A stretch of DNA of 30,366 bases from Gammaproteobacteria bacterium GWE2_37_16 (GCA_001801285.1 MGXG01000102.1:1-30366), one strand, 5' to 3'. Positions 1-8,652 are shown, counted from the first letter of the stretch. The notes: a model not told the origin generated them from the sequence alone. A program made the numbers and translations.

Positions 1-15
1 AGTATTGCTCACATT

Positions 16-381
16 ATGACTAGTCATGATTTTTTTCATCATCTACTACGTATGCAACCATTCAATGAAGCTAGCTTGATAGATCTTTTGCATAGTGGAC
101 AGCACCAAAATCAAATAGGCGAATTAGCATCACAAAACTTATGTTGTGTTCAACAAGAGTCTAGAAGTCTATTAGATGCTCTGGAAATGATACTTAACCG
201 CAAAACAGCAGTTAGTAAAGCGCAAATAGTAGCAGGAGAAAATATCACAACTGGATCTTGTTTTTTCAGCAGACAGGCTACACAAGATTTAGAAAATCAC
301 GCACAAAGGAGACATGAGCGTCAAGCTGAAGGAAATCATGAAGAACCAATACAACAAGGACGCATGCGTTTTGGGAGTTAA
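16..381 (+). CDS. Hypothetical protein, possibly the 3' end of a longer gene
   Basis: A 121-residue reading frame with no recognised domain. The reading frame stays open to the first base of the window, and no ribosome binding site precedes the ATG at 16, so this may be the C-terminal part of a gene that starts outside. If the window were a closed circle, the last three bases (TAA) would stop this frame just upstream, and the ATG at 16 would then be the first start. The C-terminal third is rich in Arg, His, Glu and Gln and looks disordered. It converges with the ankyrin gene on the other strand, and a strong hairpin lies between them. Function unknown. Confidence 0.35.
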   Translation: MTSHDFFHHLLRMQPFNEASLIDLLHSGQHQNQIGELASQNLCCVQQESRSLLDALEMILNRKTAVSKAQIVAGENITTGSCFFSRQATQDLENHAQRRHERQAEGNHEEPIQQGRMRFGS

Positions 382-426
382 TTTAGGTAAAGCTGGTATA
401 ACTTCCTGATTTTTATATAATTTTAT

Positions 427-456
427 TAACCGTGATTATAAAATTAATCACGGTTA
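427..456. terminator. Intergenic hairpin between convergent genes
   Basis: Perfect 12-bp inverted repeat (TAACCGTGATTA, 6-nt loop, TAATCACGGTTA) between the ends of two convergent genes. A second small stem (TGGGA/TCCCA, 457-471) follows. No clean T-run flanks either side, so use as a bidirectional terminator is inferred from position and stem strength. Confidence 0.5.
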
Positions 457-502
457 TGGGATGATCTCCCAGATGGATTCAATAAATAAATGTACTATTT
501 TT

Positions 503-2293
503 CTATAAGCGTATTCCTGCTAATCCAGCACTCACCTCTTTTTCAGATATTCCATCCTTGTTCTCCATTCGAGCTGCGGTAAAAATGCTGTTTGGAATAA
601 CAGTCAAATTTTCCGAAATACTACTTGGGATTATTGACAATCTCGTTGAGGATGCCATGCTTGTAGAACATAATGCAGGAATAGATAAATTAGCTGGATT
701 ACCGCTAGCAGATGGAATTGGATCCGGTTTTGTCACGCTGATATTTCTTAGTATACTGGTTAAGCAATCTACTGAAATACTACTTGGTGTAGCTGATGAA
801 CTTGTAGTAAGTACAGTTACTTGACGTTCTATATTTTCAGGGATTATTGGTAATACAGGTGTATCACCCAAATTGCTGTTAGTAGATACAATTGGTGTAG
901 ATTTTGCCTTACCGAGTTTTTCAAACATAATTGTCAAGTAGTCTATTTTTCCATATATTTCTAATGTAGGAGCCCTTCCCTCATTCCTACATCTAGCAGA
1001 TGATGGTGACACGGCAAATTCTATACCGGTTATTTGCTTTAGTTCTCTAGCATATTTATTAAGATCAGCTTCTGTTGTTCCAAAGGAGAATGTTATAGCA
1101 GCACAGCAACCAGGAACATTATCAAATTCACACTTCACTTCTAACTTTGCTGTGAGAAGCTGATTTAAAGTTTGGACTGAACAATGTGATGGTACTGGTC
1201 GTGCCAAGTTTTCGGGAATTATTGGTAATACAGATCTATCACTCGAATTGCTAGCACATTTTTTAGTACCGATTTTTTGAGCGTCCATGAAAAACCCGTC
1301 TATACTGAAACGCCTACTCACAACCGATGATGATCCAGATACACAATTACTATTTTTTGGGAGGGCTGGTGCAAATGAATCTGGTCTAAATGAATTAATA
1401 ACAGCCAAGACGTTTGTATGAAATTTTTTAGCAGCATTGCGTCGTGCAGCAATTAAACTATCCTCTAAATCATAGTTTACGCCAAGAGGTCTGCCTGATT
1501 CCAGGATTACTCTTACAACGTCTGCATATCCTTTACTTGCAGCAATAGCAAATGCATCGCCTAAAATACTAAAAGTTGCACCTCCTGTTGGCTGATCATC
1601 ATATAATGCCCAAAATGCATATATAGCCTTATGTCCATCGCTAATAGGTTTGTGAGTATCTAATAAAATCTTTAAAATATCAGCACGATTAGCAATGCTG
1701 GCATTCCTTACCGCGTTGTCAAAATATTCAGACTTACGATTCCAATACTTATCTTGCGGTGTATTAGATATTACAAACTCTACAACCTTTATATCTCTAG
1801 TTTCCATCTCTTCGGTATATTCACATCTAGATTCAATTAAGCTCTCAAACCCTATGTCAATTTCCCTTTCTTTTGCATAATCCAACATAATTTTAGCAAT
1901 ATCAAAATGATGAGTAGCAAGAGCCTCACGAAATGCCTTTCCAAATAAACCCACTAATTCAAAGCGCAACGTACTTTCTGGTGTAAATCCACCATCTTTT
2001 AGCTCGAGTATCATTGCGGCACATATAGGACATAAAGCCTGTACAATACTTCTATAGCCATTTTTGGCAGCAGCTACCAGTAAGTTTGCGGTAGGTAATC
2101 TTAATCGCATTTTCTCGGCTCCTTGGGGAACAAAAGGAACACCTCTTTCTATTAAATTTTGTACAATATCCAAGTATCCTTCCTCGACTGCTCTTATCAT
2201 GAACTCATTAAGAGGTTGATATAATTTAATTGCTTCTCCAATAGCTTTTAACAAAGTTTCTTTTTTTATAATATTTATCGGTACAGAAAACAT
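503..2293 (-). CDS. Ankyrin-repeat-like protein, candidate effector, paralogue of the 4632-5939 gene
   Basis: A 596-residue protein whose first ~300 residues are degenerate ankyrin-type helix pairs, for example GYLDIVQNLIERGVPF and GYADVVRVILESGRPL. A second conserved domain at about residues 380-470 (LEVKCEFDNVPG ... LNKYARELKQITG) is shared only with the paralogue and is not a family I know. The C-terminal ~120 residues are Ser/Thr/Pro-rich and repeat a PIIPEN motif; the paralogue lacks this tail. The ATG is preceded by GAGG at good spacing. The role is inferred: ankyrin proteins in intracellular bacteria often act on host proteins after secretion, but no secretion signal is provable here. 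DNA at the 5' end is nearly identical to that of the paralogue, which implies fairly recent duplication or gene conversion. Confidence 0.75.
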   Translation of the reverse strand: MFSVPINIIKKETLLKAIGEAIKLYQPLNEFMIRAVEEGYLDIVQNLIERGVPFVPQGAEKMRLRLPTANLLVAAAKNGYRSIVQALCPICAAMILELKDGGFTPESTLRFELVGLFGKAFREALATHHFDIAKIMLDYAKEREIDIGFESLIESRCEYTEEMETRDIKVVEFVISNTPQDKYWNRKSEYFDNAVRNASIANRADILKILLDTHKPISDGHKAIYAFWALYDDQPTGGATFSILGDAFAIAASKGYADVVRVILESGRPLGVNYDLEDSLIAARRNAAKKFHTNVLAVINSFRPDSFAPALPKNSNCVSGSSSVVSRRFSIDGFFMDAQKIGTKKCASNSSDRSVLPIIPENLARPVPSHCSVQTLNQLLTAKLEVKCEFDNVPGCCAAITFSFGTTEADLNKYARELKQITGIEFAVSPSSARCRNEGRAPTLEIYGKIDYLTIMFEKLGKAKSTPIVSTNSNLGDTPVLPIIPENIERQVTVLTTSSSATPSSISVDCLTSILRNISVTKPDPIPSASGNPANLSIPALCSTSMASSTRLSIIPSSISENLTVIPNSIFTAARMENKDGISEKEVSAGLAGIRL

Positions 2294-2551
2294 TTTTTAT
2301 CCTCTAATTTAAGTATTTAAATTTAAATATAAACGCAGCAAAGTATAATACATAATTGATAAAGAAGAATTAATGCAATCTTAAGAAGGTGGGTTTTTAA
2401 AATAACTCAAAACTTATAACACAAAGATTATATATGGTTTTGAAATTTTATTTTTAGCGCAACATTACAAAGAGTAATGCTTGGAGAAAACATTTTTATT
2501 CTCCGAAAATTTGTCTTTAATCCCACATACGCTTTTGTTCAAGTTGATATC
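2294..2551. other. Intergenic stretch with no gene seen
   Basis: AT-rich upstream region of the 503-2293 gene. It holds small inverted repeats, such as CATTAC/GTAATG near 2463-2480, and minus-strand TATAAT-like and TATACT-like elements, but no convincing -35 partner. I see no coding potential here. Confidence 0.4.
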
Positions 2552-2554
2552 CGT

Positions 2555-2600
2555 TAAAAAGCAACAACCTGTTTATGCATATTTACACACAAACAGGTTG
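2555..2600 (-). terminator. Rho-independent terminator of the 2632-3606 gene
   Basis: A 10-bp perfect stem (CAACCTGTTT at 2565-2574 and AAACAGGTTG at 2591-2600) with a 16-nt loop. On the minus strand it is followed by TTGCTTTTT. It lies ~30 bp past the stop codon of the upstream gene, as expected for an intrinsic terminator. Confidence 0.7.
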
Positions 2601-2631
2601 ATGACAATTTAGTATGAAAAACTATTAATTT

Positions 2632-3606
2632 TTAAGGGTGCAAAGCAGAAAAATGAGGAATCGCTGCATCTAAATCTAAATGAAATTGATGCAAATAATT
2701 CTCATGGATTTCAGTTAAATTGCGCAACCGCAACAAAGTTTCCGGTGAAGCAGGTTCTACAGGCATATTACCTTGAGTTATATGTAAGGGTGGCAACTTA
2801 TTGCCTCCTGGAGCTAGTCCTGCGACTTCTTTGCGCAACTCCTCGATTGCCTGGATACTGGATTGAGATATTAAGGTTAATATAGAAACTTGAGTACGAA
2901 TATCGGGCGGCACAACTATTTTTTGTTTTCCTGCTGTTTCGAAAGCCCTCTCTCGCAATTGCCTATTTTTCGCTTCTATAAAATTTAATACTTCTGGTCT
3001 AAAAGGAGTTCGTAAAGCAATACTAACATGTCTTTCCGTTGTATCTTCAGTACTAGTCAGTCTTCCTTGCTTAAAACCAAGTTGTTCGACATGAGAATTT
3101 TCAGTAATTCTTCTGGCATCATCAGGGTTTAAAGATAATCTAATATTTACAGCTTCTCCTGGTTTAATATCAGCAATAGCTTTTTTTGCATCAAAAGAAG
3201 CACTTATTTTTAACTCGCCTCTAAATTGGCTAACACTTTCATCAATAAAAGTTACAGGAACAAGTTGATCAATTAATGGAAAAACGGGACCACCAGAAAC
3301 CGCGGCATTTAAACGAACATCATCTAACCCGGCAGCATTAATTAACCCTTCTTGCTGCCTCAAAAAACCAAGCATTTTTCCTGTTATTTCAGGATCCTCA
3401 TTTAAATGAAACAATTCGTATACTTCGTGAGGATGGGATTCTAGTAAAGGTCTAATTGCTAAAATTACAGATGAATAAACTTGATGAAATTTAACATCTT
3501 TTTGTCCATTTGCCTTTAAACAAGCATCCATTCCTAAAGCAACAGATTTAATAGCTGAGAAAAAATCGGTAATTGCTAATTGTTTTGCATTTAAAAAGTT
3601 TGGCAT
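2632..3606 (-). CDS. Hypothetical protein, unrecognised
   Basis: A 324-residue soluble protein with no signal peptide, no membrane segment and no family I recognise. The N-terminus (residues 1-110) looks helical. A middle segment (about 130-215) alternates hydrophobic and polar residues like a beta domain, and the C-terminus (about 220-310) is helical. The ATG has a strong AGAAGGGG ribosome site. An intrinsic terminator follows, and 67 bp separate it from the next gene upstream, so it may form its own transcription unit or end a longer one. It sits inside a block of eukaryote-like repeat proteins, so an effector role is possible, but only by association. Confidence 0.7.
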   Translation of the reverse strand: MPNFLNAKQLAITDFFSAIKSVALGMDACLKANGQKDVKFHQVYSSVILAIRPLLESHPHEVYELFHLNEDPEITGKMLGFLRQQEGLINAAGLDDVRLNAAVSGGPVFPLIDQLVPVTFIDESVSQFRGELKISASFDAKKAIADIKPGEAVNIRLSLNPDDARRITENSHVEQLGFKQGRLTSTEDTTERHVSIALRTPFRPEVLNFIEAKNRQLRERAFETAGKQKIVVPPDIRTQVSILTLISQSSIQAIEELRKEVAGLAPGGNKLPPLHITQGNMPVEPASPETLLRLRNLTEIHENYLHQFHLDLDAAIPHFSALHP

Positions 3607-3673
3607 ATTAAAAACCCCTTCTAATAAATAGTTTATGTTAGTTGTATTATTTTCTCTGAATCATAATTTTTCA

Positions 3674-4516
3674 TTATAATATAACACAACATATTTTTTT
3701 TAAAGAAATATCTGGTTTTGTATTTTTCTCAACTGCAATTTGGTTAGTTTGACCAAAACTACTCAAAGCGTGTTGGGGCTGGTGAAACATCCCCTGCGTA
3801 ATTATCGGCTGTGTAACAGAGGTAGCTGGTGGGCTGGTAATTGGAAGCGCCTCCGACACTGATCCTTTATGATTTAAAGCTCTAGATGCAGCATCAATTA
3901 TATTAGGGTTAGGGTTAGGGTTAGGGTTATTAATTTTAATTTCCTGTGCTTCTCTATAATGATTTAAGGCAAGATATGTATTATCAACCTTGTTAAGGGT
4001 ATCTGCATAATTAGGTCGGATTGCCAATGAACTTTTATAATATCTACGTGCTTCTTCATAGTTATGTGCGTTATAACGTCTATCACCTTCAATTACAAGG
4101 TAGTCGGGGCAGCGGCTTTCTAGTAAAGTATTGAAAACCACGGCTGGTATTACTGAGTTAGCTGTTGTAATAAAACGGGATATAGTATTAGCTGTGAGTG
4201 TGTTTTCAATAAACTCTACCCGATGAACTTCGGGTAAACAATTTAAAATAGCAGCTAATTGATCAATATTTTCAATAATATTATCCATATTTAATATTAG
4301 CATGAAGGCGCAGCGTATTCGCTCATTAGCAGGTAGAGCATTTAAAATAATTATTAAAGTTGAGATTGGGATAATCTCCTTTAAATAGATTTTCTCGTCA
4401 AAAATTCTTTCGAGCACATTGATTCGATCAGTTTCAGGGAAACCTAGTAAAAATTCAACTATTTGTTCAGCTTTCACTGTTTTCTCTAGATTTTGTTTTT
4501 GTGTCTCATTTAACAT
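3674..4516 (-). CDS. TPR protein with C-terminal CaaX box, candidate prenylated effector
   Basis: A 280-residue protein. The first ~140 residues are helical and unrecognised, and TPR-like helices follow (DRRYNAHNYEEARRYYKSSL then IRPNYADTLNKV...). Next comes an (Asn-Pro)n run encoded by telomere-like repeats, then a Ser/Pro-rich linker. The C-terminus is LKKICCVIL-stop: CVIL fits C-aliphatic-aliphatic-X with X=Leu (geranylgeranyl type), preceded by another Cys and two Lys. In Legionella, several effectors are known to be prenylated by the host at such boxes. I chose the ATG at 4516: GGAGA lies 6 bases upstream and the MLNE start matches the TPR gene at 7584-8495. An in-frame TTG at 4528 would place that ribosome site inside the gene. 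Confidence 0.8.
   Translation of the reverse strand: MLNETQKQNLEKTVKAEQIVEFLLGFPETDRINVLERIFDEKIYLKEIIPISTLIIILNALPANERIRCAFMLILNMDNIIENIDQLAAILNCLPEVHRVEFIENTLTANTISRFITTANSVIPAVVFNTLLESRCPDYLVIEGDRRYNAHNYEEARRYYKSSLAIRPNYADTLNKVDNTYLALNHYREAQEIKINNPNPNPNPNIIDAASRALNHKGSVSEALPITSPPATSVTQPIITQGMFHQPQHALSSFGQTNQIAVEKNTKPDISLKKICCVIL
3903..3926 (+). repeat. Four tandem TTAGGG units (telomere-like, G-quadruplex motif)
   Basis: Four exact TTAGGG hexamers followed by TTA lie within the TPR/CaaX gene. On the coding (minus) strand they read AACCCT and give Asn-Pro repeats. The plus strand is the template and has four GGG tracts separated by TTA, which is the canonical intramolecular G-quadruplex pattern. 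Confidence 0.9.
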
Positions 4517-4600
4517 AATTATCTCCAATAGTTTAATAAATTAGTTTTTACGTATTAATACTTCCAAAACCATCAGTTACTATATCCAATAGCTAAGGAT

Positions 4601-4637
4601 AATTAGTTCGACCAGATTAATTCTGGTCGAACTAATT
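4601..4637. terminator. Long hairpin overlapping the end of the 4632-5939 gene
   Basis: A 16-bp perfect inverted repeat (AATTAGTTCGACCAGA, 5-nt loop, TCTGGTCGAACTAATT). The gene's TAG stop at 4632-4634 lies inside one arm. There is no U-tract past the stem on the minus strand, while a short T-run lies on the plus-strand side. It may terminate transcription or stabilise the mRNA 3' end. Confidence 0.5.
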
Positions 4638-5939
4638 TTTAGGACATATAGAGCTTACTGGATTCGGCATATCTTGCAGCTTTTTGATTATAGCATCTAA
4701 GTCACTAAAACCACCTTCAACTCTAATTTTAGGAGCCAACCCTAGCTGTATAGAAAAAGCATCCGATGACTGCGCCTCATATACCGTACCGATTATTGAT
4801 TCTAACTGTCTTGCATAAGTACTTAGTTGAACCGCTGATGTTGTTAGTGGAAATTTAATCGAAGCAAACATGGATGGGATATTACTTACTGTACACTTTA
4901 CTCCTAACTTTTCTGCGATAAACCCAGCCACTATCTCTTCTTTAGGAATTTCTCTTGTAGTAACGCTTGCTGTACTTGGAAAATCTAATAAAGATCGACT
5001 ACTCGCGGCTGATGATCCAAATAAAGAGCAGTGATTTTCGGAAGTAAATATTGAAACTGGTTCATGTGATTTTATGATTTCCACAATCCTTCTATGTCCA
5101 CTTTTAGCTGCTTTCCGAAGAGCATCTGTTAAACAACTCTTACAAGCACTATTTGTGCCAACAGGTCTACCTGAATCCAATATAACTTGTACAACATCTA
5201 CAAATCCGTTTTCTGCTGCTTTAGCAAATGCTTCACCCAACTTACTATAAATTACATTCCCGCATTGATCACTTTCCCCATCATTCTGATATATTGGTCT
5301 ACCTATACCATCACTAATAGGTTTCTCAGTACTTAACAACAGCTTTAAAACATCTGCCCGATTGTTCCTGATTGCACATCCTACCATATAATCAAAGTTT
5401 TCGGACTTAATATCCCAATATTTATGGTTCTTTGTATTTGATACAAAAAACTCTATTGCCTTTATATCTTTAGTACGCTCAAACAATTCTCGAAATCCCG
5501 TATCAATGTCCGTTAATCTTGTACAATCGAAGATAATTTTAGCAATATCAAAATACTGATTATAAATAGCCTCACAAAATGCTTCCCTAAGTAACCCTCT
5601 TAATTGATAATGTAACTCACATTCTGGTGTTAATATATCGCTCTTTGTCTCAGTTATCATTTGAATAAGTATTGGACATAAAGTTTGTGCAACACGACCA
5701 TATCCATTATGAGCAGCTGATACTAATAAGTTTGCAGTAGGTAATCTTAACGCCATTTTCTCGGCTCCTTGTGGAGCGAAAGGAACACCTACTTCTATTA
5801 AATATTGTACAATATCTATGTACCCTTCCCTAAATGCCGCTATCATGAATTCGTTAAGTGGTTGATTTAAGCGAATTGCTTCTCCAATAGCTTTTAACGA
5901 CATTTCTTTTTTTATAATATTTATCGATACAGAAAACAT
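4632..5939 (-). CDS. Ankyrin-repeat-like protein, candidate effector, paralogue of the 503-2293 gene
   Basis: A 435-residue protein whose N-terminal ~290 residues hold degenerate ankyrin units (GYIDIVQYLIEVGVPF, NRADVLKLLLSTEKPI, GFVDVVQVILDSGRPV). After a Ser-rich linker comes a ~90-residue C-terminal domain (LGVKCTVSNIPS ... STYARQLESIIG) shared with the 503-2293 product. The two proteins match closely over residues 1-75 and again at the C-terminal domain. This copy lacks the long PIIPEN-rich tail. GGAAG precedes the ATG. It lies 24 bp downstream of the F-box-like gene, so the two are probably cotranscribed. Ankyrin repeats mediate protein binding; the partner cannot be predicted from the sequence. 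Confidence 0.75.
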   Translation of the reverse strand: MFSVSINIIKKEMSLKAIGEAIRLNQPLNEFMIAAFREGYIDIVQYLIEVGVPFAPQGAEKMALRLPTANLLVSAAHNGYGRVAQTLCPILIQMITETKSDILTPECELHYQLRGLLREAFCEAIYNQYFDIAKIIFDCTRLTDIDTGFRELFERTKDIKAIEFFVSNTKNHKYWDIKSENFDYMVGCAIRNNRADVLKLLLSTEKPISDGIGRPIYQNDGESDQCGNVIYSKLGEAFAKAAENGFVDVVQVILDSGRPVGTNSACKSCLTDALRKAAKSGHRRIVEIIKSHEPVSIFTSENHCSLFGSSAASSRSLLDFPSTASVTTREIPKEEIVAGFIAEKLGVKCTVSNIPSMFASIKFPLTTSAVQLSTYARQLESIIGTVYEAQSSDAFSIQLGLAPKIRVEGGFSDLDAIIKKLQDMPNPVSSICPKN

Positions 5940-5963
5940 TTTTCATCTTCCAAATTAAGTTTT

Positions 5964-7550
5964 TTAAAACGTGTTACTTGGGTTTATTTGCCTAGATGCG
6001 GAATCGATCGGCAACGTTGATGGTATTGGCTGACTAAATAAAGAATTTATTTCCGCTTCATGTGCTGGGAAAGTTTTAATTAGTTTTTTTAAAGCAAAAA
6101 TATTATCCCTAATAAATTTTGAGAAATTATCTTTAGTAATAACTCGTTGATAAAAATCTTCCTTATACTCCGGGTGGATCTCGACTAAATGCGCTAACGG
6201 AAAGAGCTTCCCATCAGCTGACGCGAAAAGATTATCAATTTCTTGCTGTGCTGTTGCGCTACGATGCGGAGGTAGATTATGTTCTTGCGCACCTCTGGAA
6301 TTAAACATACTGCATCCAGAAGATGAAAGTGATACTGCTTCAGATACGGAAGATTGGGTAGATACTAGCGCTCGCAGAATGCGACAGTTTTGGGGTTTAA
6401 GAATTGAGGTTATTTTGAATTTATTGTCACCTGCCCTTTGTATATCATAAGACTGAATATTATTATTTTCTTTTAGGGCGGTATCAATGCAAGTGGTTAG
6501 TATCTTGTTATCTTCTGGAAAAGAAGAATTACAGGATAGCACAAATGTAGTTATGTTATTATTACTTTTAATAAATGAACTAAGTTCCATAGATAGCTCA
6601 TTAAAATAATCAACATGATGCTCTCTTGACTTAAAAGACATTCTAATATGTAAATAATTGAGAAAGGTATTGTTTCTTAATGCTGCAGCTAATGTTTTGA
6701 ATTGATATAATGATCTTCTACAAATTATCTCTGATGAAAATCTAGACATTTCAGGATCTGCAATATCAGCCATGCTTGGAATAGTTATAACTAAACTTTC
6801 TAGTCTAGAACGCTGATTAGTAAGTAGGGTAGCTAGAAAATTAAAATCAAAATTAGGATAATCGGGATATATTTGGAAAGCACAAAAATTATGGGCTTGC
6901 GCACCTAAGTTCAGCCATCTTAGCTTTTCCCATAGCATAACATTCTCGTTAAATAAGATTTCCAACATTATTCTAGCTCCACCACCAATAGAAACGTATG
7001 GACGTAGGCTTTCGAAATTAATACTTAACCCAGGTAAGAAAAGTAACTCTGATATAGTTTCTGATTCGGTTTTTGGATGTGGATCTGAATACCATGTCGG
7101 ATAACGTGTTGTATCTATTTGACGAAGTGCTAAATAAAATACCATGAGATAATTTGCTTGAATTGCAAGTTTCATTTTAATTATCGAATCCTTACTATTT
7201 TTCTTATGGTCTGGATCATAAGGCGTATTTGGAGCATTACGCAGATAATTTACCAAATAGTTTAATCGAGCTAAAACCAAACCATACTTATTAATAAATT
7301 TTGTAATTGAAATATTAGTAGAAGCAGCATCAGCTTGCTGAGAAAAATCTATTTTTTTTGCGCCAAAAATATTAGGGAACACAAAACTTAGGTTCTGTAT
7401 ATCAGATAATTTAAGGTATCCGAGTTGAACTGTTTTTAGTAGTACGTTGAACAAAACCTTTTCTGGAAAATTTTGTATCGAAAAATGATGCTCACTCTGA
7501 GATTGTGCTGTAACAATATTTCTTGGTTCAATTGGTTTAGACATTGACAT
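5964..7550 (-). CDS. F-box-like protein with LRR-like middle, candidate effector
   Basis: A 528-residue protein. Residues 27-65 (FPEKVLFNVLLKTV ... LKLSDIQNLSFVFPNIF) follow the spacing of an F-box, which in eukaryotes binds Skp1 in SCF ubiquitin ligases. Residues ~190-370 have loosely spaced Leu/Ile strands (LRWLNLGAQA, LESLVITIP, LNYLHIRMSF) suggestive of a divergent leucine-rich repeat fold. A Ser-rich linker and a helical C-terminus (LVEIHPEYKEDFYQRVI, LKKLIKTFPAHEAEI) follow. F-box effectors are known in Legionella and other amoeba-associated bacteria. The F-box assignment here rests on pattern only, so it is tentative. A second ATG two codons in is possible, and the ribosome site is weak. 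The gene lies 33 bp downstream of the TPR gene. Confidence 0.7.
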   Translation of the reverse strand: MSMSKPIEPRNIVTAQSQSEHHFSIQNFPEKVLFNVLLKTVQLGYLKLSDIQNLSFVFPNIFGAKKIDFSQQADAASTNISITKFINKYGLVLARLNYLVNYLRNAPNTPYDPDHKKNSKDSIIKMKLAIQANYLMVFYLALRQIDTTRYPTWYSDPHPKTESETISELLFLPGLSINFESLRPYVSIGGGARIMLEILFNENVMLWEKLRWLNLGAQAHNFCAFQIYPDYPNFDFNFLATLLTNQRSRLESLVITIPSMADIADPEMSRFSSEIICRRSLYQFKTLAAALRNNTFLNYLHIRMSFKSREHHVDYFNELSMELSSFIKSNNNITTFVLSCNSSFPEDNKILTTCIDTALKENNNIQSYDIQRAGDNKFKITSILKPQNCRILRALVSTQSSVSEAVSLSSSGCSMFNSRGAQEHNLPPHRSATAQQEIDNLFASADGKLFPLAHLVEIHPEYKEDFYQRVITKDNFSKFIRDNIFALKKLIKTFPAHEAEINSLFSQPIPSTLPIDSASRQINPSNTF

Positions 7551-7583
7551 AATATTTACCTAAATTTATTTATTAACAATTTA

Positions 7584-8495
7584 CTATTTGGCTAGAGATA
7601 AATGTTCGTGGACTTGTAAGGAGGCATCCGAAGACGATGTTGCAATACTAGAGCTACTTGTTGTAATGCTATGAGTAACGCTGCCAAAAAATGTCTGCGA
7701 ACGAACTTGGCTTTGCTTTCGTTCTAAATCATGAAGCCACTTACAACGTATACGATTAGCTCTCTCATAACCTGGATTAACTTTTAAAACTTGGTCAAGT
7801 TTGTCTAGTGCTTCTGAATCACGCTTCAAACGAAATAGTGCAAGAGCACACTCAGTAAGGGTCTCGGGATTATTTGGTCGAATCTTCAAAGATTTTTCAT
7901 AACTTTCCAACGCTTCTTCGCTACGATTAGCTCTGTGAAAAGCATGACCCTGCAGATTAAGTATATCGGGATTATTTGGATTAATTACCAATGAGCGGCT
8001 AAAACAGGGCAGAGCTTCTGCATTGTGTTCTATTAAATCCAACTCATAAAGCTCTTTACCACGATTAGCAAGCGCGGTAGCATTATTTGGAAGAATGCGT
8101 AAAATTCGCTCGTTTATTGTTCCAATTGTTCGCGTATGATTTGCTACAAATACCTTTATTACAAATCTAATTGCTATTGTCTGTAAAGCTTGCTGCAAAT
8201 CTTTTTTAGTAGAAGCTAATGCAGGATTTGATATTTGTTCTGCATTATTGTCATCTAGAAAACCTTGTCGCTCTCGATCACTAACATCCGCATAAAATTC
8301 TCTCAATATATGTACCGCTAGTTGCAAGTCATAATTTATCTTAAATGCTGCTTCCTCTATAGAATCTAATATTGGCTTAGCTATTGCTGTTAAAGCCAAA
8401 ATCGATGTAGCGGGCGGAACGCTTTCATCAATAATTGCTTCAAATAAATTTTTAGTACATTGTTCAAGAAGTTGTTGTTGGCGTTCATTTAACAC
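7584..8495 (-). CDS. TPR-repeat protein
   Basis: A 303-residue protein. Residues 1-120 are helical and unrecognised. Residues ~137-245 hold three TPR units with the usual pattern, for example LNLQGHAFHRANRSEEALES followed by YEKSLKIRPNNPETL, and EALDKLDQVLKVNPGYERA. The last 40 residues are Ser-rich and likely disordered. The start is GTG with AGGAGA upstream. The MLNERQQQLLEQ N-terminus resembles that of the CaaX TPR protein at 3674-4516, so the two share an N-terminal module. TPRs bind other proteins; the partner is unknown. It is the first gene of a tight minus-strand run with the F-box-like and second ankyrin genes. Confidence 0.8.
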   Translation of the reverse strand: MLNERQQQLLEQCTKNLFEAIIDESVPPATSILALTAIAKPILDSIEEAAFKINYDLQLAVHILREFYADVSDRERQGFLDDNNAEQISNPALASTKKDLQQALQTIAIRFVIKVFVANHTRTIGTINERILRILPNNATALANRGKELYELDLIEHNAEALPCFSRSLVINPNNPDILNLQGHAFHRANRSEEALESYEKSLKIRPNNPETLTECALALFRLKRDSEALDKLDQVLKVNPGYERANRIRCKWLHDLERKQSQVRSQTFFGSVTHSITTSSSSIATSSSDASLQVHEHLSLAK

Positions 8496-8604
8496 AGAAA
8501 TCTCCTAAAAATAAAAACCAGTTTATCATATAATTGAGAAACCAATATTAACACACAAATCTTAAATAAAAGTTAACAAAATAAAAAAGTGTCTCCTAAA
8601 TCGA

Positions 8605-8652
8605 TTAATAGACAATTCGTCTATTAATACTGCCAGAAACGATTTAATAGAC
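8605..8652. repeat. Three copies of TTAATAGAC, one inverted
   Basis: TTAATAGAC occurs at 8605-8613, inverted at 8619-8627, and direct again at 8644-8652. The first two make a 9-bp stem with a 5-nt loop. The first and third are each preceded by CGAT(T). Outside them, TCTCCTAAATCG (8592-8603) is partly mirrored by CGATTTA (8640-8646) and GGAGA (8661-8665). This could be a recombinase or regulator site, or the end of a lost mobile element. Confidence 0.5.

Noticed and set aside
558..824. Plus-strand frame of 88 codons
   Set aside because: Antisense to the repeat-rich tail of the 503-2293 gene; no ribosome site or family match.
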